From positions 1 to 6,904 of the forward strand of contig CAUGVQ010000105.1 in NCBI GenBank assembly GCA_959602875.1: a DNA stretch of 6,904 bases, read 5' to 3'. The position numbers and the translations under genes are program-made. Positions 1 to 6,072 of this stretch are shown piece after piece. How positions within the stretch are numbered: position 1 is the first letter of the stretch; every line of letters starts with the position of its first letter. The notes below the pieces were generated by a model, which had not been told where the DNA came from, ran no database searches, and was given only the letters and a program-made list of their open reading frames with translations. This DNA is from an uncultured Collinsella sp. GTDB lineage: Bacteria > Actinomycetota > Coriobacteriia > Coriobacteriales > Coriobacteriaceae.

Positions 1-117
1 CAAGAAGAAGAGAACGCGCACTGTTACAAAATCCGCGCAGGGAATACGCGTGTCCATGCCGTCTCGTAAATCAAGTAGGATGAGAGACCACGACTGACCC
101 TTGTTGAGGAGGCGTCC
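1..117 (+). other. Window edge and acnA leader
   Basis: No complete gene is visible here. All three forward frames are open from the window edge and stop at 67-69 (TAA), 81-83 (TGA) and 95-97 (TGA). The frame ending at 95-97 would give a very basic 31-residue tail rich in Lys, Arg and Ser, which could be the end of an upstream gene, but so short a piece cannot be assigned. No convincing -35/-10 pair was found. The last part holds the acnA ribosome binding site GAGGAGG at 106-112, five bases before the ATG. Whether acnA has its own promoter here or is read from upstream cannot be decided. Confidence 0.4.
106..112 (+). promoter_or_regulatory. Ribosome binding site of acnA
   Basis: GAGGAGG, a near-perfect Shine-Dalgarno sequence, lies five bases before ATG 118. 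It settles that start, which also leaves a normal AcnA N-terminus. Confidence 0.85.
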
Positions 118-2790
118 ATGAGCCTTTCGCATGTCGAGCACGATGTTTCCGGATTCTCCGACAAACTTCCTCTCGAGCGCACCATAGAAGTAAGCGGTGC
201 GACGTATAGGATAAGCGACCTTTCTGCAATCGATAGCATCGATAAGGTCCCCTTCTGTCTTAGGGTGCTGATCGAAAACGTGGTGAGAAGGTCCAAGGAT
301 AACGATGCCGCGCGAGCAGCTGCCGCTGCGATCGTGGATGCCGCGCTTTCTGGCTCCACGTCGACCGAGATCGAGTTCATGCCTGCGCGCGTGCTTTTCC
401 AAGACTTCACCGGCGTACCTGTCTTCACCGATTTCGCCGCCATGCGCGACGAGGCGGCGGCTCGTGGAAAAGATCCCGCGAGCGTGAGCCCGCTCATTCC
501 CTGTACGCTCGTTATAGACCATTCCGTTACGGCCGATGTTACCTCCTGCACCTGTGCCGCTACGGAAAACGCCCGTATCGAGGCCGAGCGCAATGCCGAG
601 CGATTCTCGTTTCTCAAATGGGCAGCGTCGAACTTTGAAAACGTCAAGATTGTGCCGCCGGGAATCGGCATCTGCCACCAGCTCAACGTTGAGCGGTTTT
701 GCCGCGTGGTATGGACCGCTGGAGAGGTCGCCTATTTCGATACCCTTGTGGGAACGGACTCCCATACGCCTACCGCTAACGGCCTTGGCGTACTCGGTTG
801 GGGCGTGGGCGGTATCGAGGCCGAGGCAGCGGCTCTGGGTCAACCCATCACCATGAGCGTGCCTCCGGTGGTCGGAGTTCACCTCACCGGTGAACTTGCT
901 AATGGGGTGAGCGGCATGGACGTTGCGCTCTCCTTTGCCGAGAGGCTGCGCGCAGAGGGCGTCGTCGGCTGCCTCGTTGAGTGCTTTGGCCCTGGCGTTG
1001 AGGCACTCAGCGTCACCCAGCGTACGACTATCGCCAACATGACGCCAGAATACGGCGCCACTGCCACCTACTTCCCGGCAGACGAGGCGACCCTTGCAGA
1101 ACTTACACGTTTTGGCAGAAGCGAGGATGAGGTCGCACTCGCCCGTGCCTACCTTGTCGCTCAGGGCATATTTGGCAATGCGAGCGACGTCGTCTACAAC
1201 CGTGTTATAGACATCGACCTCTCTGACATCGAGCCGTCTCTGGCAGGACCCTCGCGCCCTCATGATCGCTTGCCGGTGCGTGAGCTCCGCTCGCGCTTCC
1301 GTACGGCGCTTGCAAAGCAGGGGAGAGGGCCGGAGGAATCCTTTACCATCGATGTCAACGGTCAAACGGAAACGGTTCGTCACGGCGCCATCGCCATCGC
1401 CGCTGTCACAAGCTGCACAACGGCTACCGATCCAGCCATGATGATCGCTGCGGGCCTCACGGCCAAGCGCGCGCGTGAGCTCGGGTGCACGGTTCCCGCT
1501 TGGGTGAAGTGCGTGCTTGCACCCGGATCGCACGCCAACACCGAGATGCTTGAACGCGCCGGGCTCTTGAAGCCTCTCGCGGATCTTGGGTTTGCCGTGT
1601 GCGGATGGGGATGCATGAGCTGCATCGGCAACTCAGGCCCCATTTTGGACATGCTGAAGCCCATTGCCTCCTCTTGCGAGCTCACGAGCGTGCTTTCCGG
1701 CAACCGCAATTTCGAAGGCCGCATCTCTCCGGATGTCAGCCAGAACTATCTCTGTGCCCCCGCGCTCGTCATCGCGCTTGCACTTGCCGGTACCGTCGAT
1801 ATCGACCCGTCCTGCGAGCCGCTTTGTGTCGGCTCGCACGGTCCCGTGTACCTTTCCGACCTCTTGCCGAGCGACGAGGAGATTGCGGCGGCACTTGATG
1901 CCGTTGACCTCTCAGACGTGTATGCAAAGGTATCTCATGGCGAGCTTACGGGAAGCGCCGCTTGGCAAGCCCTCCCGGTCGCCCAGGGAACGACTTACGC
2001 CTGGGATGACGCGTCGACCTACGTCCGCCGTCCAACGTTTGTTGACGATGCCAGTGCCTCAGATGTCTTCTCCATTGAAGGCGGGCGCGCTCTTGCGGTA
2101 CTCGGCGACTTCGTGACCACCGATCACATCTCACCGGCAGGTTCCATCGCCCCTGATTCGCCCGCCGCAACCTATTTGAAGGATAGGGGTGTATCTCAAG
2201 GCGATTTCAACTCTTATGGGTCTAGGCGAGGCAACCACGAGGTCATGATGCGCGGTACGTTCGCTAACGTTCGCCTCGTGAACCAGATGGCTCCCAATCT
2301 TCGCGGCGGTTGGACAAAAGACCCGCTGACCGGCGATACCGTGCGTATCTTCGACGCCTCTCAGACGGCGCGCGATCATAAGATTCCCCTCGTGGTCTTT
2401 GCCGGCAAGATGTATGGGTCCGGCTCCTCGCGCGACTGGGCGGCAAAGGGTCCGATGCTTCTCGGCGTGCGTGCCGTCGTTGCCGAGAGCTTCGAGCGAA
2501 TCCATCGTTCCAACCTCATTGGTATGGGCATCGTCCCCCTGCAATTCCGTGAGGGGGAGTCGGTCGCATCCCTTGGCATCACCGGTGACGAGGACATAGA
2601 GATCTCTCCCATCGATTTCTCCTCATGGGGTGCTCTTCCGGTTGAGACCAGCTTCGTCCTTCATCGTCCAAACGGAGATACCTCGACGTTTTCCGTGATC
2701 GTCCGCGTTGATACGCCAACTGAGGCCCGATATCTCGCATCCGGTGGTATCCTGCCATTTGTACTGAATCAGGTTCTTGAGCGCGCGTAG
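118..2790 (+). CDS. acnA: Aconitate hydratase, AcnA/IRP1 type
   Basis: Cytoplasmic [4Fe-4S] enzyme that interconverts citrate and isocitrate through cis-aconitate, for the TCA cycle or its oxidative branch towards 2-oxoglutarate and glutamate. The 890 residues match the usual length of AcnA (about 890-900). Visible landmarks in order are LVIDHS (131-136), the ERNAERF..FLKW stretch, VPPGIGICHQ, GTDSHT, the long GLGVLGWGVGGIEAEAA block, TSCTTATDP with cluster ligand Cys433, GWGCMSCIGNSGP with ligands Cys499 and Cys502, and SGNRNFEGR (527-535) with substrate-binding arginines 530 and 535. A C-terminal swivel domain carries TTDHISPAG (667-675) and YGSGSSRDW (766-774). Ligand spacing agrees with E. 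coli AcnA and human IRP1. The ATG at 118 is fixed by GAGGAGG at 106-112. Departures from the family consensus include TSCTT where TSCTN is usual, TDSHTPTAN where TDSHTTM-N is usual, and a Cys-Thr-Cys at 144-146. AGG, AGA and ATA codons cluster near the 5' end. The identity is near certain; use of a related substrate is less likely but not excluded by sequence alone. Confidence 0.97.
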   Translation: MSLSHVEHDVSGFSDKLPLERTIEVSGATYRISDLSAIDSIDKVPFCLRVLIENVVRRSKDNDAARAAAAAIVDAALSGSTSTEIEFMPARVLFQDFTGVPVFTDFAAMRDEAAARGKDPASVSPLIPCTLVIDHSVTADVTSCTCAATENARIEAERNAERFSFLKWAASNFENVKIVPPGIGICHQLNVERFCRVVWTAGEVAYFDTLVGTDSHTPTANGLGVLGWGVGGIEAEAAALGQPITMSVPPVVGVHLTGELANGVSGMDVALSFAERLRAEGVVGCLVECFGPGVEALSVTQRTTIANMTPEYGATATYFPADEATLAELTRFGRSEDEVALARAYLVAQGIFGNASDVVYNRVIDIDLSDIEPSLAGPSRPHDRLPVRELRSRFRTALAKQGRGPEESFTIDVNGQTETVRHGAIAIAAVTSCTTATDPAMMIAAGLTAKRARELGCTVPAWVKCVLAPGSHANTEMLERAGLLKPLADLGFAVCGWGCMSCIGNSGPILDMLKPIASSCELTSVLSGNRNFEGRISPDVSQNYLCAPALVIALALAGTVDIDPSCEPLCVGSHGPVYLSDLLPSDEEIAAALDAVDLSDVYAKVSHGELTGSAAWQALPVAQGTTYAWDDASTYVRRPTFVDDASASDVFSIEGGRALAVLGDFVTTDHISPAGSIAPDSPAATYLKDRGVSQGDFNSYGSRRGNHEVMMRGTFANVRLVNQMAPNLRGGWTKDPLTGDTVRIFDASQTARDHKIPLVVFAGKMYGSGSSRDWAAKGPMLLGVRAVVAESFERIHRSNLIGMGIVPLQFREGESVASLGITGDEDIEISPIDFSSWGALPVETSFVLHRPNGDTSTFSVIVRVDTPTEARYLASGGILPFVLNQVLERA

Positions 2791-2806
2791 CGCTAGCTGG
2801 CCGAGT

Positions 2807-2812
2807 GAGGAG
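2807..2812 (+). promoter_or_regulatory. Ribosome binding site deciding a GTG start
   Basis: GAGGAG lies eight bases before GTG 2821. It supports the GTG as the start of the zinc-ribbon gene; any later start would remove the first cysteine pair, whose Cys3 lies two codons after the start. Confidence 0.75.
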
Positions 2813-2820
2813 ACGCTTCC

Positions 2821-3912
2821 GTGATTTGCCCGCATTGCAACACAACCGTTCCCGACGGATCTACGGTATGCCCGCATTGCAGCGCGCTCATCGGTGCTTC
2901 GGGGGGCGCCTCCACACACGACTTCATCTTCTGCGAGGGCTGCGGCGCGCGCCTCACTCCCAAGGACCGCACCTGTCCCAAATGCGGACGACCTGCGCCG
3001 GGGATCCTCTCCACCGAGGCGTCCGCTGCAGACCTTGCGGCTGGCAAGACCGCGAGCTTCCCCAAACTGACCGACGAGGACGTTCGCACACGTCCGTCTG
3101 CGGCGGAGGTGCTCGACGTAAGTCTTGACCCATCGGCCACCAACGTCCTCAAGTTCACCGACGATACTCCGGCCGTCTCCTCTCATGACGAGGACCCCTA
3201 TCATGCGCACCGCCGTCCCGTGGGAAAGATTGTCGCTTCGATCGTCGTTGTTGCGCTTATCGGCGCCTGCGCCTTCTTTGTGGTGGCGGACCCCTTTGGT
3301 GTCATGCCCGGCGTCTATTCCGAGATCGAGCGGCAGGCGGCGGAGATGTTCCCCTCGCGCCAGGGTGCTGCGGCGCAAGAGCAGGAGAGCGGTGAAGCTG
3401 CAGGTGAAGAGGCTTCGCCTGAAGAGGATGAGATCGAGCTTACCGACGAGGCGCTGCTCAGCGACGACGAGGCCTACGATACGCTTACGCGCATCTATGA
3501 GGAGATCGGCGGCTACCAGGACCCGCTGGGTGATGTCATCTACGACTACAACGGGGGCTTCTTGCTGTCCAACCTCGAGCGTCGCCGCGATGCCTCGGCA
3601 AGCGCCTATGCGTTGCGCGACCAGGTCCAAGCAACCCTCGACGAGCTTTCTGAGATTCACCTTGAGGACGGTTCCCCCTACACAGAGGACCTTGATCACC
3701 TGGTCCAGCTTGCAACTTGGATGTATAACCGAGTTGATGTGCTGTGCGATTCCTGGGACATTTCTTTGAGCTACCCCGACGGTGAGAGCCTCTCCGCCCA
3801 CAAGTCCGAGATTTCTCAGCCTCTTCGCGATGCGCTTGACGGATCCGGCCAAAACCAGAACCTCACCCTTTTTGAGGAAAACTACTATCAGTGGAAACCC
3901 GTCCAGCATTAG
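2821..3912 (+). CDS. Double zinc-ribbon single-pass membrane protein
   Basis: A 363-residue protein of unknown function. The N-terminus has two zinc ribbons with identical spacing, CxxC-x10-CxxC: Cys3/6/17/20 and Cys38/41/52/55, each followed by a short Gly-rich turn, so two zinc ions are expected. A low-complexity linker (about 60-130) leads to a basic patch (HAHRRPVGK, 128-136) and one hydrophobic helix (about 137-156). By the positive-inside rule the ribbons face the cytoplasm and residues from about 157 lie outside. The outer part starts with a Gln/Glu-rich acidic stretch (186-217) and continues as a probably helical domain (about 218-363) that I do not recognise. There is no signal peptide or catalytic motif. 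The start is GTG with a good ribosome binding site. It lies 30 bases after acnA with no visible terminator between, so the two may share a transcript, though no functional link is evident. Zinc ribbons of this kind usually bind protein or nucleic acid; a sensory or scaffold role is inference. Confidence 0.88.
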   Translation: MICPHCNTTVPDGSTVCPHCSALIGASGGASTHDFIFCEGCGARLTPKDRTCPKCGRPAPGILSTEASAADLAAGKTASFPKLTDEDVRTRPSAAEVLDVSLDPSATNVLKFTDDTPAVSSHDEDPYHAHRRPVGKIVASIVVVALIGACAFFVVADPFGVMPGVYSEIERQAAEMFPSRQGAAAQEQESGEAAGEEASPEEDEIELTDEALLSDDEAYDTLTRIYEEIGGYQDPLGDVIYDYNGGFLLSNLERRRDASASAYALRDQVQATLDELSEIHLEDGSPYTEDLDHLVQLATWMYNRVDVLCDSWDISLSYPDGESLSAHKSEISQPLRDALDGSGQNQNLTLFEENYYQWKPVQH

Positions 3913-3942
3913 GTGTGCGCTCTGGGCATCTTGCATGCTCAC

Positions 3943-3972
3943 TTGGTGAAATTGCGAGGTTATTGCTAGAAT
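3943..3972 (+). promoter_or_regulatory. Sigma-70-type promoter for the ppi-TPR unit
   Basis: The -10 element TAGAAT at 3967-3972 matches TATAAT at five of six positions and is preceded by TGC (3964-3966), the extended -10 form. A partial -35, TTGGTG at 3943-3948, lies 18 bases upstream. Transcription would start near 3979, giving a leader of about 30 bases. This is the only good promoter-like sequence in the 98-base gap between the zinc-ribbon gene and the cyclophilin gene. Confidence 0.6.
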
Positions 3973-3996
3973 AGCGAGCGTATACGTATCGTTTTC

Positions 3997-4003
3997 GGGG
4001 AGG
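3997..4003 (+). promoter_or_regulatory. Ribosome binding site of the cyclophilin gene
   Basis: GGGGAGG lies seven bases before ATG 4011 and fixes that start. Starting here leaves about 20 residues before the first beta strand of the cyclophilin fold. Confidence 0.8.
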
Positions 4004-4010
4004 ACCTTGC

Positions 4011-4565
4011 ATGTTTGGGTTTATTCCAGACCTATATACGCCCGCCTATCAGCTTGAGGGCGACGAGGAGGCTGTCATTGAGACGAGCCGCGGTACCATC
4101 CGCGTTCACCTTGATGGCGAGGGCGCACCGATTCACGTCGCAAATTTCTGCGAGCTTGCTTCGAGCGGTTTCTACGATGGGTTGAAGTTCCATCGCTATG
4201 TTCCTGGCTTCGTTATCCAGGGTGGCTGCCCCAACACGAGGGATATGACTCCCGAGGACGTTGCGGCGGGCAAGCCCGGCCCCGATGGCATGCCTGGCAC
4301 GGGCGGTCCCGGTTACTGCATCAAGGCTGAGTTTGGCACCAACCCGCACAACAGCCACGTTGACGGTGCGCTTGCCATGGCGCGCTCGCAGCGTCCGGAT
4401 TCCGCCGGTTCCCAGTTCTATTTCTGCCTCGGTCCGCAGCATAACCTTGATTCCGGGTACACCGTTTTCGGCACCACCGTGGAGGGTATCGAGGTCGAGC
4501 GCGAGCTTCGCGCCGGCGATGTGATCGAGCATATCGAGATCGTACATTCCAGCAAGGGGGAGTAA
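4011..4565 (+). CDS. Cyclophilin-type peptidyl-prolyl cis-trans isomerase
   Basis: Catalyses cis-trans isomerisation of peptide bonds before proline, helping protein folding. At 184 residues it is a single cyclophilin domain with a short N-terminal extension (about 1-20). There is no signal peptide or lipobox, so a cytoplasmic location is expected. The signature FHRYVPGFVIQGG spans 60-72 and holds the catalytic arginine Arg62 (Arg55 of human CypA), with Phe67 and Gln70 in the pocket. GSQFYFCLG (133-141) and YTVFG (150-154) complete the active site. The position of CypA Trp121 is Asn145, so weak cyclosporin binding is expected, as in many bacterial members. Between QGG and GTGGPGY lies an insert of about 18 residues (roughly 73-95) relative to compact bacterial cyclophilins. 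Four cysteines (47, 73, 103, 139) are present. The gene opens a two-gene unit with its own promoter and ends four bases before the TPR gene, suggesting translational coupling. It resembles ppiA/ppiB products, but I assign no exact symbol. Confidence 0.95.
   Translation: MFGFIPDLYTPAYQLEGDEEAVIETSRGTIRVHLDGEGAPIHVANFCELASSGFYDGLKFHRYVPGFVIQGGCPNTRDMTPEDVAAGKPGPDGMPGTGGPGYCIKAEFGTNPHNSHVDGALAMARSQRPDSAGSQFYFCLGPQHNLDSGYTVFGTTVEGIEVERELRAGDVIEHIEIVHSSKGE
4554..4562 (+). promoter_or_regulatory. Ribosome binding site of the TPR gene inside ppi
   Basis: AAGGGGGAG forms the last codons of the cyclophilin gene and lies seven bases before ATG 4570, with the TAA stop (4563-4565) in the spacer. Ribosomes ending the first gene sit on the start site of the second, so the two are probably made in a coupled way. 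Confidence 0.75.
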
Positions 4566-4569
4566 CCGT

Positions 4570-5946
4570 ATGAACAACCAGTATCTCGAGCAGGCGCGCA
4601 GCGCCTATCGCGCCGGCGATTTCTCTGCCGCTGCCCAGATGTTCGCTGCCGCAAAGGATGCTAACGAAGTTGCAGGTGAGGTGGATCACCTTCGTGGCAA
4701 CTCGCTCATGAAGCTCGGGCTTTGGCGTGATGCCGCATCCGCGTACGAGCAGGCTCTCTCCGACGCCGCCTATGGTAAGCGGGGTGCCCTTCATACGAAC
4801 CTCGGTAAGGCTTACGCTGCGGCGGGGGAGTACGATCGCGCTGCCGACAGCTTCCGCGAGGCCGTGAAGGACGCCACCTACGCTACGCCCTATAAGGCCT
4901 ATCTCGGCCTTGGCAACGCCCTCCTTGCGCAGGACAACGTCGTGGAGGCGGGTACCGCCTTCCGTCAGGCAGCGATCGATGCGGCTAACCCTGCCCCTTC
5001 GAGCGCGCTTGCCGACCTTGCCTCCTGCTTCATCAAGCTCGGTCGTCCCGGGGACGCCGTCGAGACCTACCGCACCGCGCTCGACTTCGCGACCCCGCGC
5101 GATGACACCCGCGCGATCAATGCCGGCCTTGGCCAGGCGCTCATTGCGCAGAATCGTCCTGCCGACGCCGTCGACGCCTTTACCGCCGCCACCGCTGACG
5201 GTATCTACCAGCTTACGCGCGAGCAGCAGGATGATTTCGCCCGCGCGCAGGATGCGCTCGATGCGCTCAACGCCCAGCGCGCCATGGCGCCCACGGGTAC
5301 TGCTTCGTCCGCTCCCGTCGACCCGCTCGATCCGCTCGGCAAGTCCGGCGCCTTCATGCCCGACCCCTCTGACACCGGCTTCTTTACGATGAGCGAGTCT
5401 GAGCTCATCCAGCAGGACCGCGAGTCCATGAAGGTGCGCCGCAAGAAGCGCCACACTGGCCTCAAGGTCTTCATTGTCCTTCTTCTGCTTCTTCTCATCG
5501 CTGCAGGTGGCCTTGGTTTTGCCTATACGCGCGGCCTTGGTTTCCCCTCTCAGCAGGATGCGCTGACGGGTCTTTTCAACGCCGTCACCGAAGGTGAGGA
5601 CACGAGCTCCTACCTCGCTCCGGGTCTTGACGAGGCGTCTCGCTCGCTCATCGCCTCCACCATCCCCGAGGACGCCACCCCCACCATCACCGCCATGGAT
5701 CAGAACATGACCTCTTCTAAGGCCGAGGTCGAGGTGGAGCTTTCGCTCGGTGGCACCCAGACCTATACCGTCGACTTCGTCCGCACCGCCAACCACATCG
5801 GCTGGGCAGTCGCATCCATCGATATCGATTTCAGCGGTTCCAACACCGTGTCCACGTCCGATGATTCTGACGAGGGCGCCGCTGATGAGGCTCCTGCTGA
5901 CACGACGGCTGAAGAGACTGCTGAGGCGGACGGTTCTGCAGCCTAG
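4570..5946 (+). CDS. TPR protein with one membrane helix and outer domain
   Basis: A 458-residue protein of unknown specific function. The first half is about six tetratricopeptide repeats, roughly at 4-33, 36-69, 73-102, 107-139, 143-175 and 181-212. They show the usual small residues and A..Y/F pattern, for example GKAYAAAGEYDRAADSFREA (79-98). Such repeats form a curved helical surface for protein partners. A Pro/Ser/Asp-rich linker (about 235-285) is followed by a strongly basic stretch (KVRRKKRH, 288-295) and a Leu-rich membrane helix (about 298-319). By the positive-inside rule the TPRs are cytoplasmic and 320-458 is outside. Residues about 325-422 form a small alpha/beta domain ending in a strand-rich part with VDFV and GWAVASIDIDF; this resembles NTF2-like folds (DUF4878 style), a tentative reading. 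The last 35 residues are an acidic Ala/Glu/Asp tail. It lies four bases after the cyclophilin gene and before a terminator. A scaffold or envelope role is inferred from architecture and from mreB downstream. Confidence 0.9.
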   Translation: MNNQYLEQARSAYRAGDFSAAAQMFAAAKDANEVAGEVDHLRGNSLMKLGLWRDAASAYEQALSDAAYGKRGALHTNLGKAYAAAGEYDRAADSFREAVKDATYATPYKAYLGLGNALLAQDNVVEAGTAFRQAAIDAANPAPSSALADLASCFIKLGRPGDAVETYRTALDFATPRDDTRAINAGLGQALIAQNRPADAVDAFTAATADGIYQLTREQQDDFARAQDALDALNAQRAMAPTGTASSAPVDPLDPLGKSGAFMPDPSDTGFFTMSESELIQQDRESMKVRRKKRHTGLKVFIVLLLLLLIAAGGLGFAYTRGLGFPSQQDALTGLFNAVTEGEDTSSYLAPGLDEASRSLIASTIPEDATPTITAMDQNMTSSKAEVEVELSLGGTQTYTVDFVRTANHIGWAVASIDIDFSGSNTVSTSDDSDEGAADEAPADTTAEETAEADGSAA

Positions 5947-5964
5947 TATGGGTATTTTGATGTG

Positions 5965-5997
5965 AGGCCGCATGCGCTCTGCCGTCATGCGGCCTTT
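5965..5997 (+). terminator. Intrinsic terminator of the ppi-TPR unit
   Basis: A perfect 10-bp stem pairs 5965-5974 (AGGCCGCATG) with 5986-5995 (CATGCGGCCT) around an 11-base loop, beginning 18 bases after the TPR stop codon. The T run that follows is short (TTT at 5995-5997, then GCT), but the G/C-rich stem at this position fits a rho-independent terminator. It separates the TPR gene from mreB. Confidence 0.8.
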
Positions 5998-6001
5998 GCT
6001 C

Positions 6002-6007
6002 TACACT
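6002..6007 (+). promoter_or_regulatory. Weak candidate -10 element for mreB
   Basis: TACACT matches TATAAT at four of six positions and lies just after the terminator, where an mreB promoter is expected. No good -35 lies 16-18 bases upstream (the CTGCCG there is a poor match). Transcription would start near 6014, at the foot of the leader hairpin. This is a tentative call. Confidence 0.22.
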
Positions 6008-6014
6008 AGCCGAA

Positions 6015-6069
6015 GGGGCTCGTCCATTCTTCGAGCTCCGCTTCATGATGTTCGAACGATCGGGGAGCT
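6015..6069 (+). promoter_or_regulatory. mreB leader with two alternative hairpins
   Basis: Two stems compete for the same bases. Hairpin A pairs 6015-6022 (GGGGCTCG) with 6032-6039 (CGAGCTCC), eight pairs including one G-U, around a nine-base loop. Hairpin B pairs 6034-6039 (AGCTCC) with 6064-6069 (GGAGCT), six Watson-Crick pairs, and covers the core of the mreB ribosome binding site GGGGAG (6062-6067). A looks more stable and would leave the site free; B would hide it. The pairing is seen directly; a regulatory role is inference. Confidence 0.3.
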
Positions 6070-6072
6070 GCG

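Noticed and set aside
22..30. TGTTACAAA as an extended -10 promoter for acnA
   Set aside because: TACAAA matches only four of six positions and there is no -35 upstream within the window; the leader would be about 80 bases.
24..686. Minus-strand open frame of 220 codons opposite the 5' end of acnA
   Set aside because: It overlaps conserved aconitase sequence and shows no recognisable protein features.
2788..2820. Terminator between acnA and the zinc-ribbon gene
   Set aside because: Only a short self-complementary TAGCGCTA over the stop codon is present, with no proper stem or T run, and the gap is just 30 bases.
2623..3942. Long open frame on the minus strand (439 codons)
   Set aside because: It lies opposite the zinc-ribbon gene and the end of acnA, has no domain logic, and is a usual by-product of G/C-rich codon use on the other strand.
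3979..3986. Palindrome CGTATACG downstream of the ppi promoter as an operator
   Set aside because: It is only eight bases long with no repeat elsewhere in the window, so it gives no real support for a regulator site.
4321..5988. Minus-strand open frame of 555 codons opposite the TPR and cyclophilin genes
   Set aside because: The plus-strand genes here have clear family motifs and ribosome binding sites. The antisense product is low in complexity with many Arg and Gly and matches no fold I know.
6050..6057. Palindrome GTTCGAAC before mreB as an SOS-type LexA operator
   Set aside because: Gram-positive SOS boxes need CGAAC, a four-base spacer and GTTCG. Here the half-sites touch in the opposite order, and an eight-base palindrome is expected by chance.
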